From Opeltia flavorubescens (lineage: Eukaryota; Ascomycota; Lecanoromycetes; Teloschistales; Teloschistaceae), in assembly GCA_000442125.1 (NCBI GenBank), contig KE546968.1, positions 89,932-153,931 of the forward strand: DNA of 64,000 nt. Reading direction: 5' to 3'. Shown one piece after another: positions 22,260 to 33,498 of the stretch. The translations under genes and the position numbers were made by a program. The notes beneath the pieces are model-generated. The model searched no databases and was not told the DNA's origin. It was given only the letters and a program-made list of their open reading frames with translations. The stretch's first letter is position 1. Every line of letters starts with the position of its first letter.

Positions 22260-23955
22260 ATGCCAATCTTGGATTTCGATACGCTTAGCCTCGTATGGAA
22301 CAAGCATTGGTATCAGCTTCTGATTACAATGCTGATCACATGTTGCCAGATCGCTTCTCAAGGATCGACTACCGACCTCCGGTCTCTGGCGAGCGTTTGT
22401 CACGCCTGGAGAAGTGCAGCAGTACCATACCTTTTCCACAATCTNCGCATCGACTTAAGGGCCGAGCAAGAAGGACAGCTACGAAATCTAGAGAGCTCCA
22501 TTTTCGATCCTGACTGGCCGTGTCAACAATTTGTCCGCGAGCTGCGGGTAGGAGGCGACGATGACAACCTCCTTAATCTTTACGTCCATCTTCTTGCCAA
22601 AAGCCTCCCTTCTTTCGAGAATCTGTCTCATTTTACGTACGTGATCTCTTGGCTGTACGCTCAAAATGGCAGCTGAATGCAGACATAGCTGGGAGTTTCA
22701 GGATAACATTCCCCAGCATTTGTTCAACGTCTTGAATCATCGTGCAACTCTTCAGTGTCTCACAATTCGCGTCTTCCCTTCGGAGAAGCAAAACAATTTT
22801 GATTATCTGGCTAAGAGCTCTAAGATCCTTGAATTGGTCATCGATGCTAAGTATTTCAATTCCCAACCTTTACGCGCTTGGTCATCAAAGATGCCATCGA
22901 TATGGGGCAAGAACTTCCGACGCAACTTCCAGGCCGATACTTCAAGCAGAAGGAAGGCGATACCGATTGTGCGGCAAGCCGGTCACACAAATCAGCTCCA
23001 TGATGTAGTGCCGAGACTTGAGTCTCTGACCTTGGATGGATATAGTGTTAGGCAGTGGCAAATGCAAGGCTTCCCGGACTTTTTTGACCTCGAAGGTCTG
23101 AAGAGGCTCAGCCTTGTCTATTGTGACAATCCTATGCTTTTGAAGTGGCAGCACTATCCTACAGATCTTGAAGTCCTACAGATTATCGACCCTTTTCCAA
23201 CTTATCCAATCAAGGCCGGGCTGTTGATCCGTGAAAATACCCTTGCGCGCCCTCTTTCACACTTCCGGAGGTTGACTGAATTGAGCCTTCATAATGTGGG
23301 TGCACCCATCTGCGAAGTGCTCTACCACCTTCGCGACAGCGGTAATAATCTCAAAGTCCTCAGGCTGCACGATCAGGAGATTAGTGGAATCGACCGGTGG
23401 GACTGTTTTCGACGAAGCCAGCCTCAACCTGGCGATTCCGAAAGATTGGTTTTATCTTTTGTCAAATTGCTAATACACATCTGCCCTAATGTTGAGATTC
23501 TTTCTCTTGACGTTAGACACTATGGCTTGAAGAACGACAGTCATTCGCATGATCGTTGGTTAGGCTCTGACGCTTTTTCTGCCAGCCTCGAACCCCTGAT
23601 GGAGGAACTAGCACTAATTTCGGGCCTATCGCTAAGCCAGAATTTTCACAGGCTTGCATTTCTCCGCCATTTAAGGATAGTGACTCCTCATATCACTGAT
23701 TACATTCGCAAGTCTGATGAATGGGAAGCTGGAACGGTGATGGAAGTTGCTGAGAGGATGTGGTCAAGTAGTCTTGAAACTTTTACCCTGGTAACATGCT
23801 GGAGGCCTCAATCTTACAATGATCTTTTGGCGACCCAGTCTCAAGCTGATGAGATCGAAAGACCTCTTGAAACCTCCGAGTGGTGTGTTAAGTCCAGGGA
23901 AGGGCGGGATGCATTTCCAACCAGTCACAAGGAGCTTTATTTCGTTGATTCATGA
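22260..23955 (+). CDS. F-box/leucine-rich-repeat-like protein
   Basis: Exons 22260-22636 and 22689-23955 (donor GTACGTGA, acceptor ACATAG, phase 2) encode 547 residues with one ambiguous codon at 22445. The block STTDLRSLASVCHAWRSAAVPYLFHN is the second half of an F-box as found in many fungal proteins. The region before it is atypical: the LPxELL part is not seen in this frame, while an overlapping frame reads ADHMLPDRFSRID, so a frameshift or a mis-set start is possible. The remainder alternates helices and strands with leucine-rich units (LESLTLDGYSV, LKRLSLVYC, LTELSLHNVG, LKVLRLHD, VEILSLDV), typical of an LRR substrate-binding domain of an SCF ubiquitin ligase adaptor. Confidence 0.75.
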
Positions 23956-24563
23956 CTCGCAGATGCTATGTGTTTAAGGGCTCATGGATACTGGCCTACA
24001 GAAACCATTGTCAAGAAGTCCCTAGGATGGCTATTCAGTAGCGGCAAGCCAAGATCAATCAAGCAAAGCTATTTTGGGTGGTAAGGCAGACTAGAATCTT
24101 CTGTTTTATTTGATCACAAAAGATAGATCTGTAAAGCAATCGGCGACTTCGAGAACCTTCAAGAGAGACACCCATCCATGAAGCAGAGAATACAGTTCAC
24201 CCAAATAGCAGCCTAAACAAAGCATTAGATGGTTACGGATGTATTGTTAAACTCATTTCGGTGGTCAGATTACAATTTTTCTTAGCTTTTCAGGCATTCC
24301 GTATCGTCGCGGCGCAATGCGGCGCATCGCCACAGCCTCAAAAGAGCTTGGCAGATAAGTCAACATCCAGGAATGGTTCTGACGATCGCAATGTTGTGCT
24401 TACGCTCGCTCATCGGAGGATTACAAGCGCGTCGGAAACACCTTGACGAAACGCCAAGATCACAAGCTGTACGATGTTTCAACCTCGCCACTCTTGACTT
24501 GTAGCGTTTTCAACCAACATGCAACATCTCAAAACTTAGGCCACCACCTTCCAACTTGCCCAT

Positions 24564-24571
24564 TGACGTCA
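24564..24571 (+). promoter_or_regulatory. perfect CRE palindrome TGACGTCA
   Basis: Located 138 bp upstream of the mucin-like protein ATG and 71 bp upstream of its TATA-like element, so it is well placed for a bZIP activator site. Confidence 0.45.
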
Positions 24572-24642
24572 AGAACGACTTTAGAATCCACAATGCATCA
24601 TCAACATGGCGATGACGATGATTCTCCTTAGACAATGCTCTT

Positions 24643-24648
24643 TATATA
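24643..24648 (+). promoter_or_regulatory. TATA-like element TATATA
   Basis: TATATA lies 61 bp upstream of the ATG at 24709, followed by a pyrimidine-rich leader (CATCTCCTTTCACG), the usual arrangement for strongly expressed fungal secreted proteins. Confidence 0.45.
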
Positions 24649-24708
24649 CACATCTCCTTTCACGTTTACTATGTCGCTACCTTTCTCCAAAGCTTCATTT
24701 CTCTCATT

Positions 24709-27700
24709 ATGTTGCGATGCGCGACTTACCTCACGGTCGTCGGCTCACTCTACGCGAGTGCTGGAATAGCCACGACTACCGCTCCGCTCAACGCTGAAAC
24801 GCTTGGCGAACCAAACACTCAACCTGGGTTTACAGCAGGCACTGGACCCTCATCAGCACCCATCCCGGCTCCATATTCATCATCGGTTATACCGGCCCCA
24901 TATTCTTCATCATCGGTACCTGAGGGAAGCGTCGCTCCCGTCGCAGGCCCTCTACCCTCGAAAGCAACTGTGATTGTCGCTACTGTCAGTGCCAGTGTCA
25001 TCAGCGAGACCTTCATACCTTCGACCTTATCGAGCTATACGACGTTGGCATCAAAAACTACCATCACCTCGACAAACTCTTTCAACGAGCCTGTCACTCT
25101 TGTGGTTGGGAAAGGAGGCGTTGCTTGGGTGCCCTATAGTCATTCACCTGGTGCTCTTGAAGTGCCTGAACCTACTGTTCCTCCTAGCGCTACAGGAGTT
25201 GTCAATACGGGTATTAAAGGACCAGGGCCGTCTACCGGGGTTCAGTCTTCTGGTCAACCTTCTGGCCAACCCTCTGGTATGCCGTCTGGTGTCCAGTCCG
25301 GTGTACCTTCTGGTATGCCCTCTGGTGTGCCCTCTGGACAACCTTCTGGTCAACTTTCGGGCACCCAGCCTACAGGCTCGCAAGCATCTGGTATTCAACC
25401 ATCTGGTACTGGGGTTCCTGGTCAATCATTGCCCTTAACAGGGGGCGAGACTGGAACCCTTAACCCAAATAACCCGTCCGCAACTGGGCTACCAGCAGGT
25501 ATCCTTTCCGGAACAGGTCCAGATGCAAGTCTCAGTCAACCAACAGGAACACTCCCAGTAGGGACTACCGGTCTTGGCGGCCCTTCGACAGGGGGTAGCT
25601 TAGGTCCGTCAGGAGCACAGACTGGTGGAACCCAGCCCCTGCCGTCATCTGCAGGTGGTACTGGAGTGCCAATTCCGAGCCTGTCAGGCTCTGCGACCGG
25701 TCCTTCAGCAAGTGGTGTAATTCCGTCGGGATCTCAGCCGTCAGGTATTGCCCCTACAGGCGCCGATACTGGTCTACCTTCGACTGGTGGCGTAGAACCG
25801 ACTGGTTCTCAGCTTTCAGGTCAAGATACTGGATTACCAAACCCCACGCAAACTGGGACCGCTAATCCAACCGGTGGAACTGTGCCATCTGGTTCTCAAC
25901 TTTCGGGTCAAGATACTGGACTACCGAATCCCACAGGAACTGGGAGCACTAATCCCACAGGCGGCACTGTGCCATCTGGCTCTCAACCTTCAGGTCAAAG
26001 TACTGGACTTCCTAATCCAACGCAAACAGGGAGCACCAACCCAACGGGTGGAGTTATTCCCTCCGGCTCTGCAGCTTCGGGTGGTGTGCCCTCTGGATCC
26101 TCCTTAGGTCCAAATGAGACTCCACTGACAGGCGGCGGACCTGGACCCACTGGCTCTCAAATACCAGGCGCAAGCACTGGAGCGCCGAATCCCACACAGC
26201 CAGCCAATACCAAAACGGCACCTGGAATTACCCAAGGTCCAGGTGGTACGACAGCACCACAAACAACACCTGGTCCTGATATATTCTCCGCTTCTGCCCC
26301 GAGTACGGTGGTCACCCAAGACGGTACTACAGGTACCTTTATCAAGGAGACTTATTCCGACTATGCCAGTCTTCAAGGGACGACCACGATTACAACGAGC
26401 GCCACTGTGACTGACGATGATGGGACTACTCACGAGACAAGCTTCCCAGTCATCGTTGGTCCTGGTGGAGTACATTTCACACCTTCTTGTAACAACGTTC
26501 CTTGCCCTGGTGGTGGGAGCATCGGTGGAGGAGTCCATGTTCCATCCTGCCTTGGACTTATTTGTCCGCCAAGCGGTGGCGGAGGGGGTGGTGGAGGTGG
26601 AGGAGGTGGTGGTGACGGAAACCCTGACGACAATAACAAAAGCAATGGCGACGATGACAATAAAACCAATGACAACGAGTCCAACAAGGAAAGCGCAACC
26701 CAAAAAAGTCAAGAAGCCAGCCAAACGAGTCAGCCACAGTCCACGGACGCACAGACGACCGGCCCTTCAACCACTGCACCAAGCACCTTTCAATCAAGCA
26801 CTAAGCCTGCTTCAACTACTGGTGTATCAAGTAGTGTGGTCTCGAGTTCCGCTGCGGCATGTGCGAGCATACCCGCCCCGCCTGAAAATCCTCCTCCTGA
26901 AGCACCAGCGACGCAGACTACAGAGCTGGGTGAATTCTCTGCGCCTGATGAAACCATGACAGGGACTGGAACTGGCGTCTCCCAGACTGGAGTAACAGCA
27001 TCAGCAACCGGCACAGGAACAGCATCAGGGACAGGAACTGCGAGCCAAACAGCTACCGGCACTGCAACATCCGCCGCAGCCTGCGGCCTTTCAAGCATCC
27101 CAGCACCTCCAGAGACGCCTCCGCCCGAAGCCCCAGCGACCCAAACAACCGACTTGGGCGAGTTCAGCGCCGACGATGAAACGAACACAGGTACGGATGC
27201 CGGCTCCCCCTCAACAGGAGGAAGTGCCCCCTCAACCACCGGAGGAGCCCCAGATGCATCGACAACAGCCACTGGCGACACAGCTCCAACATCAACCGGC
27301 AGCGATGCGCCAGAGCCATCAACAACGAAAGCCGAAAACCCTCCCTCAACAACCGCCGCTCCCCCTGATCCTACCACCACAAAACCTCCTCCTGAACCCA
27401 CAACAACCGAACCCGCCCCCGAACCAACCCCAACCAAGATTGTAGTCCCACCCGTCGATCCCCCCGGCTCCCCCGTCTGCAAACCCGCACCAACAGGCCA
27501 CTACCAAGACGCGCACGAAGAAGTAATGGCGCAAGCCGTCCAATGGTTCTGCGGCAACAACGACAAGACCATCCACGACCCCACCGTCGACATAGAAGTC
27601 GTAGGACACGACGATCCATTCTTACAATTCTTGGACGACAATGATAGTAACGATGATGTGTACGATATGAGTATCAAGAGCGTGCCGGATTGCGATCCGG

Positions 27701-27948
27701 GGGATGGGGGGTTTAATCTTGCGGAACCGGTGGAGGGGTATAAGTGTGAGGATATTTTGTATAATAGTTGGAAGGCTTGTGAGTTATCCTCCTTTTTCTT
27801 GTCTTTTCTCCCCCCTTTGTGATGGGGGTGAAGCGTACTGGGAGAATTGGATGGCTAATGTGATTGTTTTGAAATAGGTCCGAACAAAGGCAGAGGTGGC
27901 GCCACGACGGCGGGATGTTTGGTTTATGAGATCTTCCCCGAGTATTAA
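24709..27948 (+). CDS. large mucin-like cell-wall protein with PSG repeats
   Basis: Exons 24709-27778 and 27878-27948 (donor GTGAGTTA, acceptor AAATAG, phase 1) encode 1046 residues. A signal peptide covers about residues 1-20 (LRCATYLTVVGSLYASAGIA). The body is rich in Ser, Thr, Pro and Gly, as expected for heavy O-glycosylation: PSG(Q/M/V) units at about 180-215, then 29-residue repeats. Two related modules, TTITSTNSFNEPVTLVVGKGGVAWVP and TTITTSATVTDDDGTTHETSFPV ending in VGPGGVHFTP, flank the repeats. A poly-Gly/Asp/Asn hinge (GGGGGGGGGGGGGDGNPDDNN) and a duplicated PPPEAPATQTT(E/D)LGEFSA segment follow. The last 120 residues form a cysteine-containing domain (VCKPAPTGHY, AVQWFCGNND, SVPDCDP, YKCEDILYNSWKACPNKG, AGCLVYEIFP) resembling C-terminal domains of fungal chitinase-associated proteins. 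No GPI signal is visible. Likely role: wall coat or adhesion. Confidence 0.85.
25245..25365 (+). repeat. short in-gene repeat encoding PSG(Q/M/V) tripeptide-like units
   Basis: Tandem 12-nt units around CCTTCTGG(T/C)CAA or CCTCTGGTATG encode repeated P-S-G-x. Synonymous variation between units shows the array is not a very recent expansion. Confidence 0.75.
25801..26065 (+). repeat. three 87-bp in-gene repeats (29 residues each)
   Basis: Each unit encodes a version of SGSQ(L/P)SGQ(D/S)TGLPNP followed by T(Q/G)TG(T/S)(A/T)NPTGG. Units start near 25801, 25888 and 25975. Length polymorphism between strains is likely in such arrays. Confidence 0.75.
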
Positions 27949-28794
27949 AAACGTCTTTATTGGAGGCAAAGATGAGAATCTTTGGTTGCCTACAGCGGAG
28001 TTCCTGGGTAAGTGATTGCCAGAGAAAGTTGACTGATAGATACTATAAGCAAAAATCAGACTTCATGAACAATTCCCTCGTGCTCATAGTAAGCATGGTC
28101 AAAGAACTTTGATAATCTTCTTCGAAAAGGATTTCTCAAGTGATTAGAATCGCTACATTATCAACAACTTGCAGCAGATTAAAGATTACAGGGGAAAGAA
28201 AACATTTTACACTGAGTAAGGAGATTTTGACTCCGCCGAAATACCAGTATGACGATTGAAGATTGAAAAGCGTTATCTGCATGCTGTATATTCCGTACCT
28301 TAGATAGCCTTCACCAGTGGTAAGAATACTTTTTTCCTTTTCGTTTCACCCTCAGCTGGCGGAGATGTCCTGACCGGTGGGTACTTCACTCCTCCTAATG
28401 TAAATTATCATGAAAGACCAAGAGCAAAAAGTATTCAACTGGTCTATCAAAACTTCCATCTCTGAACTTGCTCACAGAAAAAAATCCTTCTCGAAATATT
28501 CCTTGTCAAAAAATGAAATGAGTTGTGGTTTTTGATGGGAAAAACAGAATTACATTACCCCATCATCCAAAAAAAATACATTCCAATAATGAGCTGTCTA
28601 TCTATCTGTCTACAGAACTAGAAATATTGAGCTCATAAATCGTGCTCTCCATCAACGTCATGAGAAAACACGTAATCGTCTATGTCGGGAATTCGCGTTG
28701 AATAAAAACCCCCGTTATGTAGTATACTTTCTTCGCCTGTACAAAGGACCCACTTCTATACTTATATACTATTGACTTAAAACTCGGGGTGGTT
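27949..28794. other. intergenic between converging genes, AT-rich
   Basis: About 850 bp with A/T-rich stretches (28400-28760), probably 3' untranslated regions of the converging mucin-like and discoidin genes. A Walker-type or other coding frame is not seen. Confidence 0.45.
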
Positions 28795-29553
28795 TCACAT
28801 GCAGCCGCACTTCTTCAACCCCAAGATAACAGTGATGACTGCCGCAATGGCTCCGATGACAGTGAAAACCGTTTGTATGGTATTAAGTCCCCCACCACCA
28901 CCGCCTCCACCACCACCACCACTATTTTTCTCATCCTTAAAAGCCTGTTGAGTCGTTTGTGAGGAAGCTTGCTGAGTAGACTGCGGGCTTGATTGCTGCT
29001 GACTCGTAGTAGTCTTCGCCCCACCACCACCACCACCCCCCTCGTCAGCTTCAAAGATATTAATCTCCGCCGCACCCGTACAACATTCCGCCCACCCCGC
29101 TTCCGTAATCGCCGTCAGTACCATGAATTGCGCTCTGATCGGATCTCCAAAGTACACAGTCTTCAACGATTCATCATCCGCCCATGTCCCATTGAAAAGG
29201 CGGCCAGAGGTTGTATCATTACCGATTAGAATCTGCCATTGACCGATCTTCCCATTATTTTCGTTGGAAGTTTGGAAGGGGAGGTAAGTCACCTTCACGG
29301 TGTTGTACTGCTGGCCCATATCTATGGTGATGTTATGCGGGAGGGAGTCGTTTTGGGGAGAGAATTGCGTGTGCCAGTATGTGGATGGGTTGCCGTCGAT
29401 GGCTTTTGCACAGTCATCGTATTCGCCCTGGGATTGGAAGGAGTCGACATGACAATGCCATTGGGAGCGGTCGATTTGGGAATTTGTAAGGTGGGGGTGG
29501 AGGAGGAGGGTGATGGTGGTTAGGGAGAGGAATTGGATGAGGGGGAGCTGCAT
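28795..29553 (-). CDS. F5/8 type C (discoidin) domain protein with C-terminal membrane anchor
   Basis: A single exon of 252 residues with ATG at 29553. A signal peptide (QLPLIQFLSLTTITLLLHPHLTNS) precedes one discoidin domain, residues about 32-170: SQWHCHVDSFQSQGEYDDCAKAIDGNPSTYWHTQF, then NITIDMGQQYNTVKVTYLPF and AQFMVLTAITEAGWAECCTGAAEINIFE, the usual beta-sandwich pattern for glycan binding. A Gly run, a Gln/Ser/Thr-rich linker and a second Gly run lead to one membrane helix (TVFTVIGAIAAVITVILGL) and a short KKCGCM tail. It is therefore probably a plasma-membrane protein with its lectin-like domain outside. Sequons at NDSLPHNIT and NGT support secretion. Partner glycan unknown. Confidence 0.85.
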   Translation of the reverse strand: MQLPLIQFLSLTTITLLLHPHLTNSQIDRSQWHCHVDSFQSQGEYDDCAKAIDGNPSTYWHTQFSPQNDSLPHNITIDMGQQYNTVKVTYLPFQTSNENNGKIGQWQILIGNDTTSGRLFNGTWADDESLKTVYFGDPIRAQFMVLTAITEAGWAECCTGAAEINIFEADEGGGGGGGAKTTTSQQQSSPQSTQQASSQTTQQAFKDEKNSGGGGGGGGGGGLNTIQTVFTVIGAIAAVITVILGLKKCGCM

Positions 29554-30499
29554 AGCTCTGTAGACCTTGGGGAAGAACTTTTGTGAGGGACGAGGATTGA
29601 GCTCGTGGATTGGTTGGAGGTTTTAGATGGCTGGAGAGGAGAGAAATCCTGCCTGGGAGCTCCGACTGAGAGCTTCCAACCCGATTTCTCAGGGTATCAC
29701 AAAGAATTTTTGGCAGTCTCGTCACTCTCGTCCGTTCCCTGTCGCGGTTGCAAGGCTGGAAGCGGCACTACGAGGCTGATGAATTGACCCAAGGCTACTA
29801 CTATTCACGCTCCCGATCATATGTGGACTCGGTCACCTAATCGCCATCGACTGTCAATGTCGTATGATCGCAGTACTCGAATCCATTGGGGAAGCTGATG
29901 CCTTGAAATAGGTGGCATTTCGTTTGGCAGAGATTGGGAGAACGAGGCTGACTAGATTGGACAGCTCACCCATCGCTATACTAGCCTGCAGTAGTGCATG
30001 CAACGTCAGGAACCATCTTGAGCCTCTTCAGTCTATCTCTCGGAAGATTCTTGTCCAAGCGACCGATCGACATGGCGCTGATTTTTTAAGCGAGGAATGA
30101 AAGAAGTTGCTTTTCGTATTCTTGGAAGGGTTTGATAATCATATGCGACTTAGGCTGGAGACGATTCTGATATGGTCCCTCTCGACAATCATTTCATCGT
30201 ACTCTTATATCATCTCCTACATATCACTTGTCCTCAGTTCAGGGAGGACAATGAGGCTGATCCTTACCACGGAGAAAAATTCAGTCCTTAATTGTCTACG
30301 TGTGGTATCTTCTTGAGGCCTGGCGGCGGAAGATGCCACTACGCCAAGCCGACAGTGCATGGTATCCTAACCTCTTGATCACGTGACGATTTCGATACAC
30401 CTGTACGTCATTCTAGCTGCTTGATTGTGTCTCTCCTGCCCCCTCGTTGAACGGTCTGCTAGCATCTCTCCCGTGTCAACTGAATCAGGCTGTGGTCAC
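29554..30499. other. intergenic, no gene recognised
   Basis: About 950 bp. The first part should be the promoter of the discoidin gene and the last part the 3' region of the DUF7708 gene. No supported coding sequence; TCACGTGA near 30379 is a perfect palindromic E-box. Confidence 0.4.
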
Positions 30500-32317
30500 T
30501 CAGTAGCCCTTTGACATTTGGTCCCAATTCATCCTGCCAAATAAACCCGAGTCGGCCGTAGAATTCAGCAACACATTGCATTCGCTCCGGACGTAATCGT
30601 TTGATATTCTCTCCATGATGACCGAAACTCTCAAACCCTTGGATCGCTGCTTCAGTAATCCAGTAAGAGCTCCCAGAAGAAGGTGCGTAGGCTCGTGACA
30701 CAGATCCAAGCGATCAAGAACAATGACGATCTCCTCGTCTACCGGCATGGCACAAATCACTTTTGTCAGAAGGCTGGTGTGAAAGCGAATAGCTTTCGGG
30801 CCTTCCCTAGAAGACCAGGAATCGGATTCAATAATCGACGTAAATTCTTTGGCATTATGTCGGAGGGTTTGCGGTTTCCATCTGAGCAATTGGCAGACTA
30901 GACTCGATACTACCAGTCGAAAAGAGGTGGCTTTCTCCTTGTAATCTGGCTGGCAAGTATAGAAGAAGACCTTTTTGTCTTGGGACTGGAACAGATCAAA
31001 AATATGAAGAGCGGCTGGTGAAAGCCAGCAGCCAGATGATGACTGCGGTGTTCGACCCCCAGGCTCTGTTGATCCTGCGAAAACGAGAAGACACGAGTCT
31101 GTGTGGTTCATCCAAGCCCGATACGCACTATCTGACTGAAGAAGCTCCTGAGTCATTTGATGATAGTTTGCAGACCAGCCTTGGCGGACATTGGAACCAC
31201 CTAGAGCTTCAGGGAACGTGTCTGCGAGATTTTTCCTACAGAATGTGGGATCTCGATATTCCTTTGGGTCTCCTCCAAGCATGTGACACAGGTTAGTCAG
31301 TCTTTCTTCATCTTTGAGTAATGCTTCTTGAGCAGCCTTGGCTTCCATGTTTAATAATTGCGCCTTCAACTTCCCGACTTCATCTAGTAATGATTGGTTC
31401 TGAAGCAGCAGTTTGTCATTACCAATACTTATATCAAGCACCCGCTGATGCATTAAGATGCCAATTTCTGCATTCACCTCTGCCAAGGAACCTTTGAGCT
31501 CCTCGATTACTTTGTCAATTGCAAGGGGTGCTGGACTGATGATTGCCTTCGTCACTCTCCCTGGAGCTTGTCAATCGCTGTGGATATACTTCTTTGATGA
31601 CGTACTAAAAGAATGAGCGAGGAAATAATTGGTCGCCTCCCTTCCGAAAAGCATGATTTGACGATAAACCTGCGATATTCGGTCCTTGACGCTGGCTTGA
31701 GAGTATAAAGTAGCGGCTAGTTCAATCCGAGGGAACGAATTTCGGAGCTCCTTCATGGTGTTGGTAAACCTGTCATCATTTTCGGATTTTCTGACAGCTA
31801 CCTGAGAACATTGAGAATCCATGTTGCTCAAAAGGTGATTTTGTCATCTCACCATGAAGAAAAGCGAGAGAGTACCATAGGCAGCCTCGGCGTAGGGACC
31901 TCCAGCTTGACGGGCTAGATCAAAGAAGCCGGCATAGACGCGGACAAAACCGGCAAGATTGGACGCGAACTCTTGTCCACGTCGACCAACTTTGCGATGT
32001 CCATGCTGTCGCTTCTCTTGCCATTGAATCGAAGCATTGTTGGCGGTTTCGAGGGCCAGACCAGCTTGGGCGCGCAAATCTGGAAAACTTACGACAGCAT
32101 CGATTTCTTGTAGAAGCTCCACATGGCTGCTCGGAACCTTCCGTGTCTGGGCAGAAAGGCTCTTGAGAACTCTCTTTTTAAACGTTTTGTAGTCTTGCTC
32201 TATGGGAGCTCTGATTGGTAATTTAGAAGAAGCACTCACGATTGTCACCGTGTCAACGGCTACTTACGTAGGCTTCTGGAGGTCGGTATCGTCCGTGGAT
32301 ACTTTTTGCGGCGCCAT
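30500..32317 (-). CDS. DUF7708 NLR-related protein with degenerate NTPase region
   Basis: Four exons, 32317-32268, 32210-31853, 31801-31606 and 31530-30500 (donors GTAAGT, GTGAGA, GTACGT), encode 544 residues starting MAPQKVSTDDTDLQKPTAP. Residues about 60-200 match DUF7708, the domain at the N-terminus of many fungal NACHT-type STAND proteins: FVRVYAGFFDLARQAGGPYAEAAYGTLSLFFM, then ELRNSFPRIELAATLYSQASVKDRISQVYRQIMLFGREATNYF. A coiled coil follows (KLLLQNQSLLDEVGKLKAQL). The NTPase-like part contains SCLLVFAGSTEPGGRT where a P-loop would be expected, GCWLSPAALHIF, FFYTCQPD and IVIVLDRLDLC as a Walker-B-like strand. The GxxxxGKS/T loop is absent. No WD40, ankyrin or TPR tail exists. Role in non-self recognition is inference from the family. 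Confidence 0.78.
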
Positions 32318-33498
32318 CAAGTAAAGAACGTCTTTTTGAGATAGCGGAGTTCTTGCTCAGCGCATATTACCACCACTACTCGCTTTGATTGGGAAGATCA
32401 GTACTTTTTGATCTTGGGAAATGTTTGGCACCTGTCGTGTCCATACAGACGCCGTCTTACTGGCAACCTTGCAGCGCGAGGCCGATGTTCCCGTCCTCCG
32501 TTCCCACCGGCGATCAGAGATCAAAGTAGCGCAAGGGTGACTAACCAATCAGCTCGAAGACATCATATCAGTAAAAGGGCTCTGCTTGTTTCGAAGATAT
32601 GGTTATCGAGCGTCCTTGAAGAAGTCTAAGATAATTTAGGCAACATCGATTTGACGTGGAACGAACGGTTCCATGCGCCACCACACCCACACCGCTGCAT
32701 CATGACTTGTTAGGAGAGCCCGCCCAATTCCCCGCTTGATGTGCGTGAACGCATGGTGGCTGCGAGGCTGAGCATCTCGCCCCCAACTCTAGAACATCTA
32801 ATATGCGGGCCCCACACCGATTTATTTGAGCTCCGCTTGGCATAACTATATCTAACAACGAAAAGCTTTGAACACGGTGATGAGGCAGCTCTATTGCGCT
32901 CTCATGTGGATCCATGTAGGAACATTATCAACCTAGCTCTTGGTGTTTCTGGATGCTTACCAAAGACTCTGGACGTTTTCTACAAGGCTGTAAGCTCGGC
33001 CCGCAGCTCCCGCATTGAATTACCTTATCTACATATAGCATGGAGTTTACCGATCTGAGGCACACCCAGCGATGGTGGGTGTCGATCAAATTTCGAGGTG
33101 CAGCAACCCCCAACTCAGCGGCTGATGCACAGAGCCCCACCACTTTTTCCTTCAGAACGGGCGGAGAAGACGACAGAAATATTTGGCGGCTACTCGAAGC
33201 ACAAGCACTTCTCTAGAATTTCCTCGCTCGAAGATTTACAGTATGAACCGTTTGCAGACCCTAATGTTGAATCCTAGAAGCAAATTAGTGTGATAATTGC
33301 CAACCCCCGCGCGGGCACGCATACACCTCGTAATCAAAGTTCCGCCCTTTCAATATACTCAGGAACCTTTCCCAACCTCGATCTGCAAGATCTTTACTTT
33401 CGATCGGCTTTGCGAGTCTTCACAGACACTGAGCCAAAAAATTTAGCAATTTCACAATATCTGCAATCTTGACCGTCGGTGTCCAGTGACGTCTCAGA
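32318..33498. other. intergenic (divergent promoters), no gene recognised
   Basis: About 1.2 kb between the DUF7708 gene and the divergent AAA+ ATPase gene; it should hold both promoters. A TGACGTCT near-CRE lies at 33487-33494, only 4 bp before the ATPase ATG. No supported coding sequence. Confidence 0.45.

Larger units (their letters stand above)
23956..24708. other. intergenic, promoter region of the mucin-like gene
   Basis: About 750 bp. No supported coding sequence. The 3' half should be the promoter of the mucin-like gene; a CRE palindrome and a TATA-like sequence are listed separately. Confidence 0.45.

Noticed and set aside
26790-27482. 230-codon Gly/Val-rich frame opposite the mucin-like gene
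   Set aside because: It is the reverse-strand reading of Thr/Pro/Ala-rich codons; the plus-strand gene has signal peptide, repeats and a conserved end domain.
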